A stretch of 12,379 nucleotides of DNA from Oscillospiraceae bacterium (GCA_022792755.1 JAAWBP010000103.1:1-12379); one strand, 5' to 3'. Shown: positions 1 through 7,541, counted from the first letter of the stretch. A program made the numbers and translations. Notes: generated from the sequence alone by a model not told the origin.

Positions 1-1
1 C

Positions 2-88
2 TCAGAAAAAGTAATCGGCGTAAACCGCGATGGGAACACCCAGATGAACACAGGCGGCTGGACCGACCCACAAAAAGCGTCAGCCGAT
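2..88 (+). pseudogene. Possible upstream coding remnant, cut by an in-frame TAG at 89-91
   Basis: From the window edge this reading frame is open for 29 codons and then meets TAG at 89-91. The same frame continues open through 92-130 into the GGDEF-like protein beginning at 131. The stretch 101-130 reads like a beta strand (SVLAV) followed by the start of a charged helix that runs into the downstream protein, so it looks coding although it precedes the first ATG. I infer that the original protein ran through this point and that a nonsense change (CAG to TAG would be the simplest) broke it. It could instead be the true end of an unrelated upstream gene; only 88 bases are available, and their third positions are less GC-rich than those of the operon genes. 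Confidence 0.4.
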
Positions 89-130
89 TAGCCGGCGCAC
101 TCTGTACTGGCTGTCCATCCCTCGGGCCAA

Positions 131-874
131 ATGGTGACGAATGAGGAAGCGGAGGCGGAAATCCGGGCAATCTTAGACAAGATGAACAACCTATATGACA
201 TTGTGACATTGACCAACGCCGAATACAACGAATATCTGGGCGCGCAGGCAATCCGGGTTCTTTCCAGCGTCTCTGTCAGTTCGTCGATCAATATGAACCT
301 CTACATGACGATCATTGCGGTCTTCTTCCTGCTCATCGGCTGCGGCGGCGCCATTTTGCTGGGAAGGGCTGGGGATATCCTGGAGTACCTGTTCTTAAAG
401 GACCGGCTGACCGGCTGTATGAACCGCTCCTCCTGCGACAAATACATCGAGAAATGGCAGGGAAAACCGCTCTCTACGGGGATGTGCTGCGTCAATATCC
501 AGATCACCAATCAGCGCGATATGAATAGTATCTATGGCCGCGACCAGGTCGACCAGGCGATGAGGGAATTCGGCCGGGTGCTGCGCGAGCTGTTCGAGAA
601 CAGAAAGGACGGCTTTGTCGGGTACAACGGCAGTGGGCAATTCTGGATTTTCTTTGAGAAAGAAACGCAGGAAACAATCGGGCAGGAGATGGAGCGCCTG
701 GTGCTCGTGCTTGCGCACACGCTGCCGGATATCGTTCTCGAGTATCAGCTCGGTGCGGTCAATGCCGGCGATGCGGAGGAATTCTATATCCGCGGGCTGA
801 TCTCCCGGGCGGTGAAGGAGCGCAGGCCCTATGCCACCAAAGAGCCGTCTAAGGATGAAGGACAGCAGACGTGA
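131..874 (+). CDS. Membrane protein with degenerate GGDEF-like domain (possible truncated chain-length-regulator homologue)
   Basis: The 247-residue product has a helical, charged N-terminal part (residues 5-45), one transmembrane segment (about 58-79), then a cytoplasmic domain resembling GGDEF diguanylate cyclases. DRLTG at 91-95 followed by MNR matches the DxLTGxxNR start of that fold, and YNGSGQF at 165-171 sits where the GGDEF loop belongs. The loop reads GSGQF, so the acidic catalytic residues are gone and cyclase activity is unlikely; an arginine lies at the inhibitory-site position (R158), but the matching aspartate is displaced by one. In Wzz/YveK-type regulators a second membrane helix leads into the cytoplasm, and residues 5-79 fit that end. 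The ATG at 131 has no Shine-Dalgarno sequence, and a single helix would require an exported N-tail, so this is probably the 3' part of a longer gene. Its stop overlaps the polymerase start (GTGA). It may bind a nucleotide or tune chain length. Confidence 0.65.
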   Translation: MVTNEEAEAEIRAILDKMNNLYDIVTLTNAEYNEYLGAQAIRVLSSVSVSSSINMNLYMTIIAVFFLLIGCGGAILLGRAGDILEYLFLKDRLTGCMNRSSCDKYIEKWQGKPLSTGMCCVNIQITNQRDMNSIYGRDQVDQAMREFGRVLRELFENRKDGFVGYNGSGQFWIFFEKETQETIGQEMERLVLVLAHTLPDIVLEYQLGAVNAGDAEEFYIRGLISRAVKERRPYATKEPSKDEGQQT

Positions 875-2145
875 AGACGGCTGGAACGAGGATAACGCCG
901 GGAATGGCGGCTCTGGCGGCTCTCTACTTTCCTTTGGCAACCGCCATGTACTACTTTCATGAGCAGAGCCTTTACCTGGGCGTCAGTATTTTGTACAAGG
1001 TCGTGTTCGCCCTCATGATCGTGATGCTGAGCCTGCTCGTTTTTCTGGTGAAGACCGACCTGTTCCGGGCGGGGATATTGCTCAAGCATATGGCGCTGCT
1101 CATGCTCCCGCATTTTCTGGTCTTGCTGGTGAGCTTGCCGCTGTGGGTCTTCAATACGTCGCCTATGGAGGTGATCCGCCGGGGGGCGTTTGCCCAGATT
1201 TACTGTATTGCGATCATCTTCGCAGGGGCGGGGATTCTCTATGTGTTCGGGAAAAACGGCCTTTGGCTGAACCTGTCCGCTATGCTGGCGGCGAATTTGA
1301 TCACCATCCTCGGCGCGGTCCGGCAGGTGGGGTTCGGGGAATATTTCCAGGAGTTTATCACCCTGATCCGCACCTTCGGGAAGGAAAACGGCCCCGGGAT
1401 CGCGGCGGCGGAGATCAATGAGCTCACCTTTGCCGTGGGGCTGTATCTGCTGTTTTTGGTCTTGAATTGGAAGGATCTGCGAAGGTCGAAGCTTTTTTTC
1501 CCCATGCTGTTCCTGACCCTCTTCTGCTATTTCTCCGGGTTCAAGCGGATCGGCGCGTTTACCATTGCCCTCTGTATTGCGGCGGGCCTGCTGCTGATGG
1601 CGGTCACCCAGGGGAAAGACAGGCGGAGAGGATGGCTTCTGTTTTTGTCGATTGCGGCGATTGTGGTCTCGTTTGTCTATCTGATTGTCGTCCGGGCGGG
1701 CTTATTTGGGTTTCTGGAGGAACATTTTGACCTGAACACCATGGGGCGGACGACCCTGAACGCCCTCGTCGAGCAGTATTACAGCCTCACCCCGGATTAT
1801 CTTGGCCAGGGCGCCGGCTTTATTTCCCGGCTGTTCAGCGACCTGCTGGTTGGAATCTCCTCTGTCCGGGCGCTGCACAACGACATTTTGGCGCTGTATA
1901 TCGACATCGGCTTTTGGGGCTTTTGGCTCTGGATGTTCGCCTTTATGCCGCTGCGCGTGATGCTGGTTTCGAAGTGGCAGGGGATCCGCGGAGGCATACT
2001 TTGTGCCTGCTACTGCCTGTTTATCATCGTAACGGCCTTTACCGACAACACGATTTATTATGTTTATGTGATAGGGGTGTCGTCTATTTTGACCATGGGG
2101 GGCTATTTTAGAAAACAAGCGTCGATCCAGGGGGATGCTTTATGA
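871..2145 (+). CDS. Wzy-type polysaccharide polymerase (O-antigen ligase/polymerase-like)
   Basis: This 424-residue protein is almost entirely hydrophobic, with roughly 10-12 predicted membrane helices. A larger loop around residues 275-335 carries the pattern seen near the end of Wzy_C-type polymerases: LGQGAGF at 311-317, then HND at 336-338, followed by a helix with YIDIGFWGFWLW. Such proteins join lipid-linked repeat units on the outer face of the membrane. Sequence similarity within the family is low, so the call rests on topology, length, the G-x-G...HN pattern and context among glycosyltransferases. The start is GTG at 871, overlapping the previous stop by four bases (GTGA), with GAAGGA at 857-862 as the ribosome binding site. 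Its own stop overlaps the next ATG in the same way. A Wzx-type flippase is less likely: Wzx lacks the large loop with this motif. A lipid-A-type ligase is unlikely in a Gram-positive host. Confidence 0.82.
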   Translation: MKTAGTRITPGMAALAALYFPLATAMYYFHEQSLYLGVSILYKVVFALMIVMLSLLVFLVKTDLFRAGILLKHMALLMLPHFLVLLVSLPLWVFNTSPMEVIRRGAFAQIYCIAIIFAGAGILYVFGKNGLWLNLSAMLAANLITILGAVRQVGFGEYFQEFITLIRTFGKENGPGIAAAEINELTFAVGLYLLFLVLNWKDLRRSKLFFPMLFLTLFCYFSGFKRIGAFTIALCIAAGLLLMAVTQGKDRRRGWLLFLSIAAIVVSFVYLIVVRAGLFGFLEEHFDLNTMGRTTLNALVEQYYSLTPDYLGQGAGFISRLFSDLLVGISSVRALHNDILALYIDIGFWGFWLWMFAFMPLRVMLVSKWQGIRGGILCACYCLFIIVTAFTDNTIYYVYVIGVSSILTMGGYFRKQASIQGDAL

Positions 2146-3179
2146 AAAAAATCAGCGTGGTCGTGCCGGTCTGCAATGTGGAGAACTATTTAAAGCGCTG
2201 TGTGGATTCCCTCCTCTCCCAGACTTTTTCGGACAGGGAGATCATTTTGGTGGACGACGGTTCGACGGACGACAGCGCCGCCCTCTGCGACAGCTACGCC
2301 GCCCTGCCGGGCATCCGGGCCATACACCAGGAAAACGCCGGGTTGGGGATGGCCCGCAACAGCGGGATGGATGCCGCTTCGGGTGAATACCTGTTATTCA
2401 TCGATTCGGACGACTATGTCGGGCCGGATTTGCTGGATACCCTCTACAATGCGGCTGCGCAGTGCGATGCAGACCTCGCGGTCGGAGGGCTGACGCTGGT
2501 ATCTCCGGATGGAAAAGAGCGGAGGAACTCTTATGTGGAGGAAATCCGCTTTTTTTCGGGAAACAGTCTGAAAGAGCTTGCGTTCGGCATCGTCGGGTCG
2601 CTTCCCGAAGAGGCGTTGGATTCCAAGTATGGCATGACGGCCTGCGCGCGGCTCTACCGGAGAAGCGTGATCGAGGAAAATGGGCTCCGCTTTGTGTCGG
2701 AACGCGAATTGATTTCGGAGGATCTGGTCTTTAACCTGGATTTTTTAAGATGCGCGCAGCGGGCTGTGGCCATACCGGATGCGGCTTATTTTTACTGTAC
2801 CAATCCGGGTTCCCTGACCAAAGGGCACCGCGCCGACCGCTTTCAGTGCGACTGTAAGCTGTATTCCGCAGTTGAGGCGCTTTTATCGGCGGATTTTGAA
2901 GAACAGGAATACCGCCTGCCTCTTCGCCGTTTGCTGATCAGCCGCGCACGGTTCGACATGGCGCAGGAGGTTCTGTACCACGACAAAGCCGACCGGCGGT
3001 ATCCGCTCTATCAAAAATTAAAGGAAATCGCGGACAATCCCCTGCTGCAGGATGCGTTGGAGGGCTATCCGTGGAGGAAGCTGCCGCGGATGCAGGGGCT
3101 GTTCGCCTGGGGGTTAAAGGGGAAGCGGGTCAGGCTGCTGATCCTGTTCATACGGCTCAGGCAGAGATTTTTTTCGTAG
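2142..3179 (+). CDS. Family 2 glycosyltransferase (GT-A fold)
   Basis: A 345-residue enzyme expected to transfer a sugar from a nucleotide donor to the growing lipid-linked repeat unit on the cytoplasmic face. The N-terminal GT2 domain begins at once (ISVVVPVCN, residues 4-12). VDDGS at 37-41 belongs to the nucleotide-binding site, the metal-binding DxD is DSDD at 88-91, and SED at 192-194 is the usual site of the catalytic-base acidic pair. The C-terminus (about 310-345) is rich in Arg, Lys and large hydrophobics, which suggests peripheral membrane attachment. Donor and linkage cannot be read from sequence. The ATG overlaps the polymerase stop (ATGA) and AGGGGG at 2129-2134 is a good ribosome binding site. 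It ends in TAG, showing that TAG works as an ordinary stop in this operon. Confidence 0.93.
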   Translation: MKKISVVVPVCNVENYLKRCVDSLLSQTFSDREIILVDDGSTDDSAALCDSYAALPGIRAIHQENAGLGMARNSGMDAASGEYLLFIDSDDYVGPDLLDTLYNAAAQCDADLAVGGLTLVSPDGKERRNSYVEEIRFFSGNSLKELAFGIVGSLPEEALDSKYGMTACARLYRRSVIEENGLRFVSERELISEDLVFNLDFLRCAQRAVAIPDAAYFYCTNPGSLTKGHRADRFQCDCKLYSAVEALLSADFEEQEYRLPLRRLLISRARFDMAQEVLYHDKADRRYPLYQKLKEIADNPLLQDALEGYPWRKLPRMQGLFAWGLKGKRVRLLILFIRLRQRFFS

Positions 3180-3186
3180 AGAAAAA

Positions 3187-3191
3187 GGAGG
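3187..3191 (+). promoter_or_regulatory. Shine-Dalgarno GGAGG that fixes the start of the next glycosyltransferase
   Basis: GGAGG within AAGGAGGTG lies 8 nt before the GTG at 3200. The frame is open back to an ATG at 3071, but that would overlap the previous gene by more than 100 nt and put the site inside the coding region, so GTG 3200 is preferred. Confidence 0.85.
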
Positions 3192-3199
3192 TGTGGACG

Positions 3200-4291
3200 G
3201 TGGAAGAGGCGTTGGTCACAGTGATTGTCCCCATTTACGGCGTGGAGGAGTATCTGCCGTCCTGCATCGAATCGATCCAAAGACAGACCCACCGGAATTT
3301 ACAGATCATTTTGGTGGATGACGGTTCTCCAGACTGCTGCGGGCAGATATGCGGCCGGTATGCGCGGAAGGATTCCCGCATCCAGGTGATCCACCAGCCG
3401 AACGGCGGGGTGAGCGCCGCCAGGAATGCGGGGCTCGACGCCGCGAAGGGCGAGTATGTCTGCTTTGTGGACGGCGACGACATGGCGGCGGAAAATATGG
3501 TCCAGCGCGGGCTGACGGCACTCACGGCCGGCCCGTACGACCTGTGCGGATGGGGGATGGAGGTGCGGGAGAACGGCTCCTCCCGCTACGTCGGCCGGCA
3601 AAGGGAGCTGCGTTTTGCGTTTCGGACGGAGCGCGAAAGGGCGCGGTTTTTTTGCCGCTGGTTTTTTACCGCCCGTACCGGCTGGGAGGTGTTTAACCGG
3701 ATGTTCCGAAGGCCGCTGATCGAGCGGTTTCATCTGCGGTTCGGAGAGGCGTTCTTTGCCGAGGACATGGACTTTACCTTCCGGTACCTGCTCCACTGCC
3801 GGAATTTCCTCCTTCTACCGGAGCCGCTGTATGATTACCGGGTGCGCGGTTCCTCGGCGATGCAGACCATTGCCCGGCAAACGCAGACAGAGCAGTTTTT
3901 GCAGATTTTGCAGCGGCAAAGGGCCGATCTGGCAGATGAAGTGCCGGCCAAGACGCTCTGCGTTTATGAGGCGGTGGCGCTTTCGATCTTCATGGGGGAA
4001 CCGGAGAAGGGAGAATCGCCGGGGGACAGGGTTCGGCGGATGTACGAGACGCTAAAGACGTGCGAAGGCTGGGAAGCGCTGCGGGAGGATGCGCGGTCGG
4101 CGGCTGAAAATGAGGCCGGGATGAGGCGGATCTGCGGCCAGCCCTACCGCAGCCTGGCGGCTGCATTCTGCCGCTTCCTCTTGGATGAGGATGAAGAACG
4201 CTACACCAAAAAATCGAGAATCTATTACAGATATTTAAAGCTCAGAGAGTATAAGCAGCGTCTGCTTCACGGGAGAAATCCATCGGGGTGA
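3200..4291 (+). CDS. Family 2 glycosyltransferase (GT-A fold)
   Basis: From the GTG at 3200 the product is 363 residues. The GT2 domain starts directly (VTVIVPIYG, residues 6-14), with VDDGS at 39-43, the GGVSAARNAGLD stretch at 69-80 typical of capsule transferases, the metal site DGDD at 91-94 (a Gly replaces the commoner Ser) and the acidic pair AED at 187-189. After about residue 220 the sequence is divergent and helical, with many charged residues. It should add one sugar to the lipid-linked repeat unit at the inner membrane face. Only 20 nt separate it from the preceding transferase, and 35 nt from the pyruvyl transferase start. Donor and linkage are unknown. It resembles the enzymes at 2142 and 5439 in the N-terminal half only, so these are paralogues of old divergence rather than a recent duplication. 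Confidence 0.93.
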   Translation: MEEALVTVIVPIYGVEEYLPSCIESIQRQTHRNLQIILVDDGSPDCCGQICGRYARKDSRIQVIHQPNGGVSAARNAGLDAAKGEYVCFVDGDDMAAENMVQRGLTALTAGPYDLCGWGMEVRENGSSRYVGRQRELRFAFRTERERARFFCRWFFTARTGWEVFNRMFRRPLIERFHLRFGEAFFAEDMDFTFRYLLHCRNFLLLPEPLYDYRVRGSSAMQTIARQTQTEQFLQILQRQRADLADEVPAKTLCVYEAVALSIFMGEPEKGESPGDRVRRMYETLKTCEGWEALREDARSAAENEAGMRRICGQPYRSLAAAFCRFLLDEDEERYTKKSRIYYRYLKLREYKQRLLHGRNPSG

Positions 4292-4315
4292 GGCCTGCCG
4301 GATTGATATAGGGGA

Positions 4316-4320
4316 GGAGG
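4316..4320 (+). promoter_or_regulatory. Shine-Dalgarno GGAGG selecting ATG 4327 over ATG 4321
   Basis: The purine run 4310-4320 contains two GGAGG copies. The downstream copy ends 6 nt before ATG 4327, whereas it abuts ATG 4321 directly. The upstream copy (4313-4317) leaves only 3 nt to 4321. The second ATG also gives the usual family start, shortly before the TFHW motif. Confidence 0.7.
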
Positions 4321-4326
4321 ATGCAA

Positions 4327-5451
4327 ATGACGGGAATATTGACGTTCCACTGGGCGGACGACTGCGGCGCGATGCTCCAGGCATACGCTTTAAAGCGCTA
4401 TCTGGAAACGCAAGGGGAAGAGGTGGAATTGATCCCCTATGCGCCGGTCAAGCTGACCGGAAGGTACTGGTGGTGCCCGCTGTCCGCCGAAGAGCGCGGG
4501 GGAAGGCTGCACTACTGGCCCAGCCGCTCCGGGTGGAAACGGAACCTCCGCCTCGGGGGCTCCTTTTGGAAAAGAAAGCGGAATATGCGCCGCTTCCGCC
4601 GCCATCTGATAAAGCGGCTTCCTGTGCGGTCTGCAAACAGGCTTTCGCTGGAAAAGTACGGCTGTGTTTTTGTGGGGAGCGACCAGGTGTGGAACCCGGC
4701 GATCACCGTCGATTTAGACGACGCCTATGTCGGCAATATCGGGAAAAAAGGGGCTTGCAGGCTCTTTTCCTACGCCGCCAGCTTCGGGGGGAGTTCCCTT
4801 CCCGCAGCTTATCGGGAAAAATTTGCGGACTGTGTCGGAAAAAACTTTGCCGCCGTTTCGGTCAGGGAGAAGCGGACGGTCCCTTTTACCTCGGCGCTTT
4901 TGGGGCGGGATGTGGCGGATGTGCTGGATCCCGTTCTGCTGCTGGATCAAAAAGAGTGGGAAGCGGCGGCAAAATTGCCGGTAGAAAAGGGTTACGTCCT
5001 GATTTATTGGACAGAGGTAAACGAGCAGCTGCTGCGTTATGCCGGCATCATCGCCGAGCGGCTGCACACCAAGGTGGTGCAGATTTCCTTTCCCGCCGAA
5101 AAGCGGTTCTTGGATCAGGTAGAGCTGAGGATCGAGGGCGGCCCGGCGGAGTTCATCGGCTATATTCAGAACGCCGCCTGTGTTCTGACCAATTCATTCC
5201 ACGGAACGGCTTTTTCGATCCTTTTTAAAAAACCGTTCCTCTCGTTTCAGCATCGTCTGCTCAACACCCGATTGGAGGATCTTTTGGATAAGCTCGGCCT
5301 GCTCTCCCGGATGAAGGCAGGGGATGCGCTTCCGGACGAAAGCGAAATCCGGGAGCCCATCGCGTGGGAAGAGGTGCAGAGCCGCCTTGCCGCGGAACGC
5401 GCAGCCTCAGGTAAGTTTATTCTTGACTGCATCGGGGGATGGAGAGCTTGA
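4327..5451 (+). CDS. Polysaccharide pyruvyl transferase family protein
   Basis: The 374-residue product matches the PS_pyruv_trans family (CsaB/WcaK/EpsO relatives), which transfers the enolpyruvyl group of phosphoenolpyruvate to sugar hydroxyls to form a ketal, adding a negative charge to the polymer. Visible landmarks are TFHWADDCGAMLQAYAL at 6-22 (the N-terminal family motif), FVGSDQVWN at 115-123, SYAASFGG at 148-155, RE at 180-181, DPVLLL at 201-206, and TNSFHGT at 288-294, whose histidine is conserved in the family and linked to catalysis. Length is normal and nothing is truncated. It lies between two glycosyltransferases and overlaps the next by 13 nt, so the likely target is a sugar of the lipid-linked unit. 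The exact acceptor is not readable. Some members of this family act on other groups, so ketal formation is a family-based inference. Confidence 0.9.
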   Translation: MTGILTFHWADDCGAMLQAYALKRYLETQGEEVELIPYAPVKLTGRYWWCPLSAEERGGRLHYWPSRSGWKRNLRLGGSFWKRKRNMRRFRRHLIKRLPVRSANRLSLEKYGCVFVGSDQVWNPAITVDLDDAYVGNIGKKGACRLFSYAASFGGSSLPAAYREKFADCVGKNFAAVSVREKRTVPFTSALLGRDVADVLDPVLLLDQKEWEAAAKLPVEKGYVLIYWTEVNEQLLRYAGIIAERLHTKVVQISFPAEKRFLDQVELRIEGGPAEFIGYIQNAACVLTNSFHGTAFSILFKKPFLSFQHRLLNTRLEDLLDKLGLLSRMKAGDALPDESEIREPIAWEEVQSRLAAERAASGKFILDCIGGWRA

Positions 5452-6464
5452 TTTCTGTTGTCGTTCCTGTTTACAATACCGCGCCGTACCTCTGCGAATG
5501 CGTCGACTCGGTTCTAAAACAGTCCTATTCGGATTTTGAACTGATTTTGGTGGATGACGGCTCGCAGGACAGAAGCGCGGAAATCTGCCGGAGGATCGCT
5601 TCGAAAGACCGGCGGATTCGGTTTTTACAACAAAAACACAAGGGGGTTTCGGCCGCCCGGAACCGGGCGATGGATGAAGCGGCGGGGGATTATCTCTTTT
5701 TTGCGGACAGCGACGATGCGATCCATCCCGAGCTTCTGCAAACGCTCTTTCGCTTGATTGAATCGGGCAGGGCGGCGGTTGCCCTGTCGGGCTATTGCCG
5801 CGTTTCTTCCGAAGACCTGTGCGAGCGGCTTTTTGAGGATTCCTGCAAAAAAGGGGAAGCTACCAGCCTTTTTGTCAGCAATCGGGAGGCAACCCAGGAA
5901 TTCGCCTACAGCCGTCTGGGATCAGGGCTCTTTTCGGCGATTGGCGGAAAGCTGATCCGCCGCGAAGCGGTCGGCCCCCTCCGTTTCGACGAAAGCCTCT
6001 GCAACGGGGAGGATACAAAGTTTCTCTATCAGCTGTTTGACAGGGGGGCGGAAGCGGTCGTTTTGGAGCGGGACTGGTACTATTACCGGCTCCACTTTAG
6101 CAATGCCAGCCGGGAGATTACGGCAAAAGCATATCGGGACCGGTACAAATGTGGGAAATATATCTGCCTTCGGGAAGCGGGGAACGGAAGGGCCGGCAAT
6201 TCCGGCAGGATCGGAAAAATCCTGCTCTACGATCTTCTGAAATGGTACCGGACGAGCCGGCGGGACCACGATGCCGACTTGAAAAAGGCGCTGGAAGAAA
6301 TTGCGGAGCGAGAGAGAAAGGAAAAAAGCTTTAAACAGTTTTTCCTGCGTGACCGGGTGCGGTTTCATCTGGCCTTTTCCTGCTATCCGCTCTACCGGCT
6401 GCTTGAAGCTTGCTGCGGCCCGCTGCGCCGGTGGAAGGGAAAAGGGAGGGCGAAAAATGGTTGA
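5439..6464 (+). CDS. Family 2 glycosyltransferase (GT-A fold)
   Basis: A 341-residue enzyme with a complete GT2 domain: ISVVVPVYN at 5-13, VDDGS at 38-42, GVSAARNRAMDEA at 69-81, metal site DSDD at 90-93 and acidic pair GED at 190-192. The last 40 residues are strongly basic with aromatic and Cys residues, fitting a membrane-associated tail. It should add a sugar to the repeat unit. The start is uncertain: ATG 5439 has its only G-rich run immediately next to it, while TTG 5448 would give MISVVVPVYN, a 4-nt TTGA overlap with the preceding stop and a G run 9 nt upstream, the arrangement also seen at 10311. The gene overlaps the following FrhB-like gene by 8 nt. Donor sugar unknown. Confidence 0.92.
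   Translation: MESLISVVVPVYNTAPYLCECVDSVLKQSYSDFELILVDDGSQDRSAEICRRIASKDRRIRFLQQKHKGVSAARNRAMDEAAGDYLFFADSDDAIHPELLQTLFRLIESGRAAVALSGYCRVSSEDLCERLFEDSCKKGEATSLFVSNREATQEFAYSRLGSGLFSAIGGKLIRREAVGPLRFDESLCNGEDTKFLYQLFDRGAEAVVLERDWYYYRLHFSNASREITAKAYRDRYKCGKYICLREAGNGRAGNSGRIGKILLYDLLKWYRTSRRDHDADLKKALEEIAERERKEKSFKQFFLRDRVRFHLAFSCYPLYRLLEACCGPLRRWKGKGRAKNG
6444..6449 (+). promoter_or_regulatory. Shine-Dalgarno GGGAGG that fixes the start of the FrhB-like gene
   Basis: GGGAGG ends 7 nt before ATG 6457. The frame is open upstream to 6301, but that segment lies wholly inside the preceding glycosyltransferase and would place a basic non-family extension ahead of the first iron-sulfur cysteines. 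Confidence 0.8.
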
Positions 6465-7536
6465 ACGGGGTCTGTGCACCGGCTGCGGGGCCTGCGCAGC
6501 GGTCTGCGGGAGAAAGGCGATCTCCATGGAGAGCGACCGGGAGGGGTTTCTGGTTCCGGTCGTCAATTGGGCGCTGTGCAATCAGTGCGGACGGTGCGAT
6601 GCCGTCTGCCATCTGAACGGTGAAAGGGGCATTCCGGCTGAAAACCGTTATTTCGGGGCGCGGGCGAAGGAGGAAGCCGTTCGCGCGTCGGGTTCCTCCG
6701 GCGGGATTTTCCCCCTTTTGGCCCGCCATGTGCTGCGGGGCGGCGGGGCTGTGTTTGGCGCATCGCTTCAGGAGGACGGCGCCGTCAGGCATATCGGGGT
6801 GGAAACGATAGAAGGCCTCCCGAAGATTACCAAAACGAAATATGTGCAGAGTGAGCTTTCACAGGTGTGGCGGGAGATCGAGCCGATGCTGCGGGAGGGT
6901 AGGACGGTTCTGTTCTGCGGAACCCCCTGCCAGGCGGCGGCGCTCCGGGCCTATCTGGGCGAAAACCGAGGAGGCTTGATCTTAGCCGACCTGATCTGCT
7001 ACGGGGTTCCGTCGCCGGGAATCTGGAAGGATTACCTGCGTTTTATGGAAAAAAAGTACGCGGGCCCATTCCGCAGCTTCTTTTTCAGGGATAAGCGGGG
7101 CCGGGATAATGGGCGCACCTGCGCGCTGACAGTCGGGGAGCGGGAGTACACCCATCCCCTCGGCCGGGATTTGTTCTGCCGCACCTTTTTTAAGAATGTC
7201 AACATCCGCCCCTCTTGCTATCGGTGCCGGTACTGCACGGTCAGCCGCGGCAGCGACCTTACGCTGGGCGATTTTTGGGGCGTCGAAACGACAAAGCCCG
7301 AATTTGACGACGGCATGGGGAATTCTGTCGTCATCTGCCACACGCCGCGGGGCGAGGCCCTTTGGAACAGCGTTCGGGATGAAACGGAGTGGTTTGCCTG
7401 CGGCGAAGAGGAGGCGGCGAACCCCATGCAGCCCAGGCTGCGGACGCCCACCGCGCCCTCTCCTCTGCGGGGGCTGTATATGGGGCTGTACCGGCGGCTT
7501 CCGTTTTCGGTCTGGATCAGGCTTTTTAAAAGATAA
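6457..7536 (+). CDS. FrhB-like iron-sulfur protein (coenzyme F420 hydrogenase/dehydrogenase beta subunit family)
   Basis: From ATG 6457 the product is 359 residues. It opens with two ferredoxin-type 4Fe-4S motifs: Cys7, 10, 13, 17 and Cys41, 44, 47, 51. Next come hallmarks of the FrhB N- and C-terminal domains: GSSGGIF at 79-85, FCGTPCQA at 153-160, DLICYGVPSPGIW at 178-190, a further Cys cluster (Cys254, 257, 260 in a SCYRCRYC context) and SDLTLGDFWG at 266-275. In methanogens FrhB passes electrons between a flavin and F420. Homologues recur in bacterial capsule clusters, often beside pyruvyl transferases, where the reaction is not established; a redox or accessory step on a sugar or the pyruvyl group is possible. 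The basic, aromatic C-terminus (about 335-359) may bind membrane. It overlaps the upstream transferase by 8 nt and has normal length. Confidence 0.88.
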   Translation: MVERGLCTGCGACAAVCGRKAISMESDREGFLVPVVNWALCNQCGRCDAVCHLNGERGIPAENRYFGARAKEEAVRASGSSGGIFPLLARHVLRGGGAVFGASLQEDGAVRHIGVETIEGLPKITKTKYVQSELSQVWREIEPMLREGRTVLFCGTPCQAAALRAYLGENRGGLILADLICYGVPSPGIWKDYLRFMEKKYAGPFRSFFFRDKRGRDNGRTCALTVGEREYTHPLGRDLFCRTFFKNVNIRPSCYRCRYCTVSRGSDLTLGDFWGVETTKPEFDDGMGNSVVICHTPRGEALWNSVRDETEWFACGEEEAANPMQPRLRTPTAPSPLRGLYMGLYRRLPFSVWIRLFKR

Positions 7537-7541
7537 GGGGG
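7537..7541 (+). promoter_or_regulatory. Shine-Dalgarno G run that fixes the start of the ABC exporter
   Basis: AAGGGGG (7535-7541) begins within the TAA of the preceding gene and ends 8 nt before GTG 7550. The frame is open back to 7196, but that part lies inside the FrhB-like gene and encodes an Arg-rich shadow sequence. Confidence 0.78.

Noticed and set aside
395..940. A 181-codon open frame on the minus strand opposite the GGDEF-like gene
   Set aside because: It lies opposite a gene with clear domain motifs, has no ribosome binding site I can support, and has the Pro/Arg/His-rich composition of a GC-rich shadow frame.
3168..3174. Run of seven T near the end of the first glycosyltransferase, as a possible terminator
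   Set aside because: No GC-rich hairpin precedes it, it is inside coding sequence, and the next gene starts 20 nt after the stop with a strong ribosome binding site.
4470..5228. A 252-codon plus-strand frame inside the pyruvyl transferase gene
   Set aside because: The translation is Arg/Gly/Cys-rich without any motif, whereas the overlapping frame carries all the pyruvyl transferase landmarks.
2142..6464. Repeated DNA around the VDDGS codons of three transferases as a tandem duplication
   Set aside because: Similarity is confined to short conserved motifs of the GT2 domain; the rest differs strongly in protein and DNA, so these are old paralogues.
5922..6581. A 219-codon minus-strand frame across two genes
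   Set aside because: It spans the junction of two well-supported plus-strand genes and is Pro/Ala-rich without a recognisable domain.
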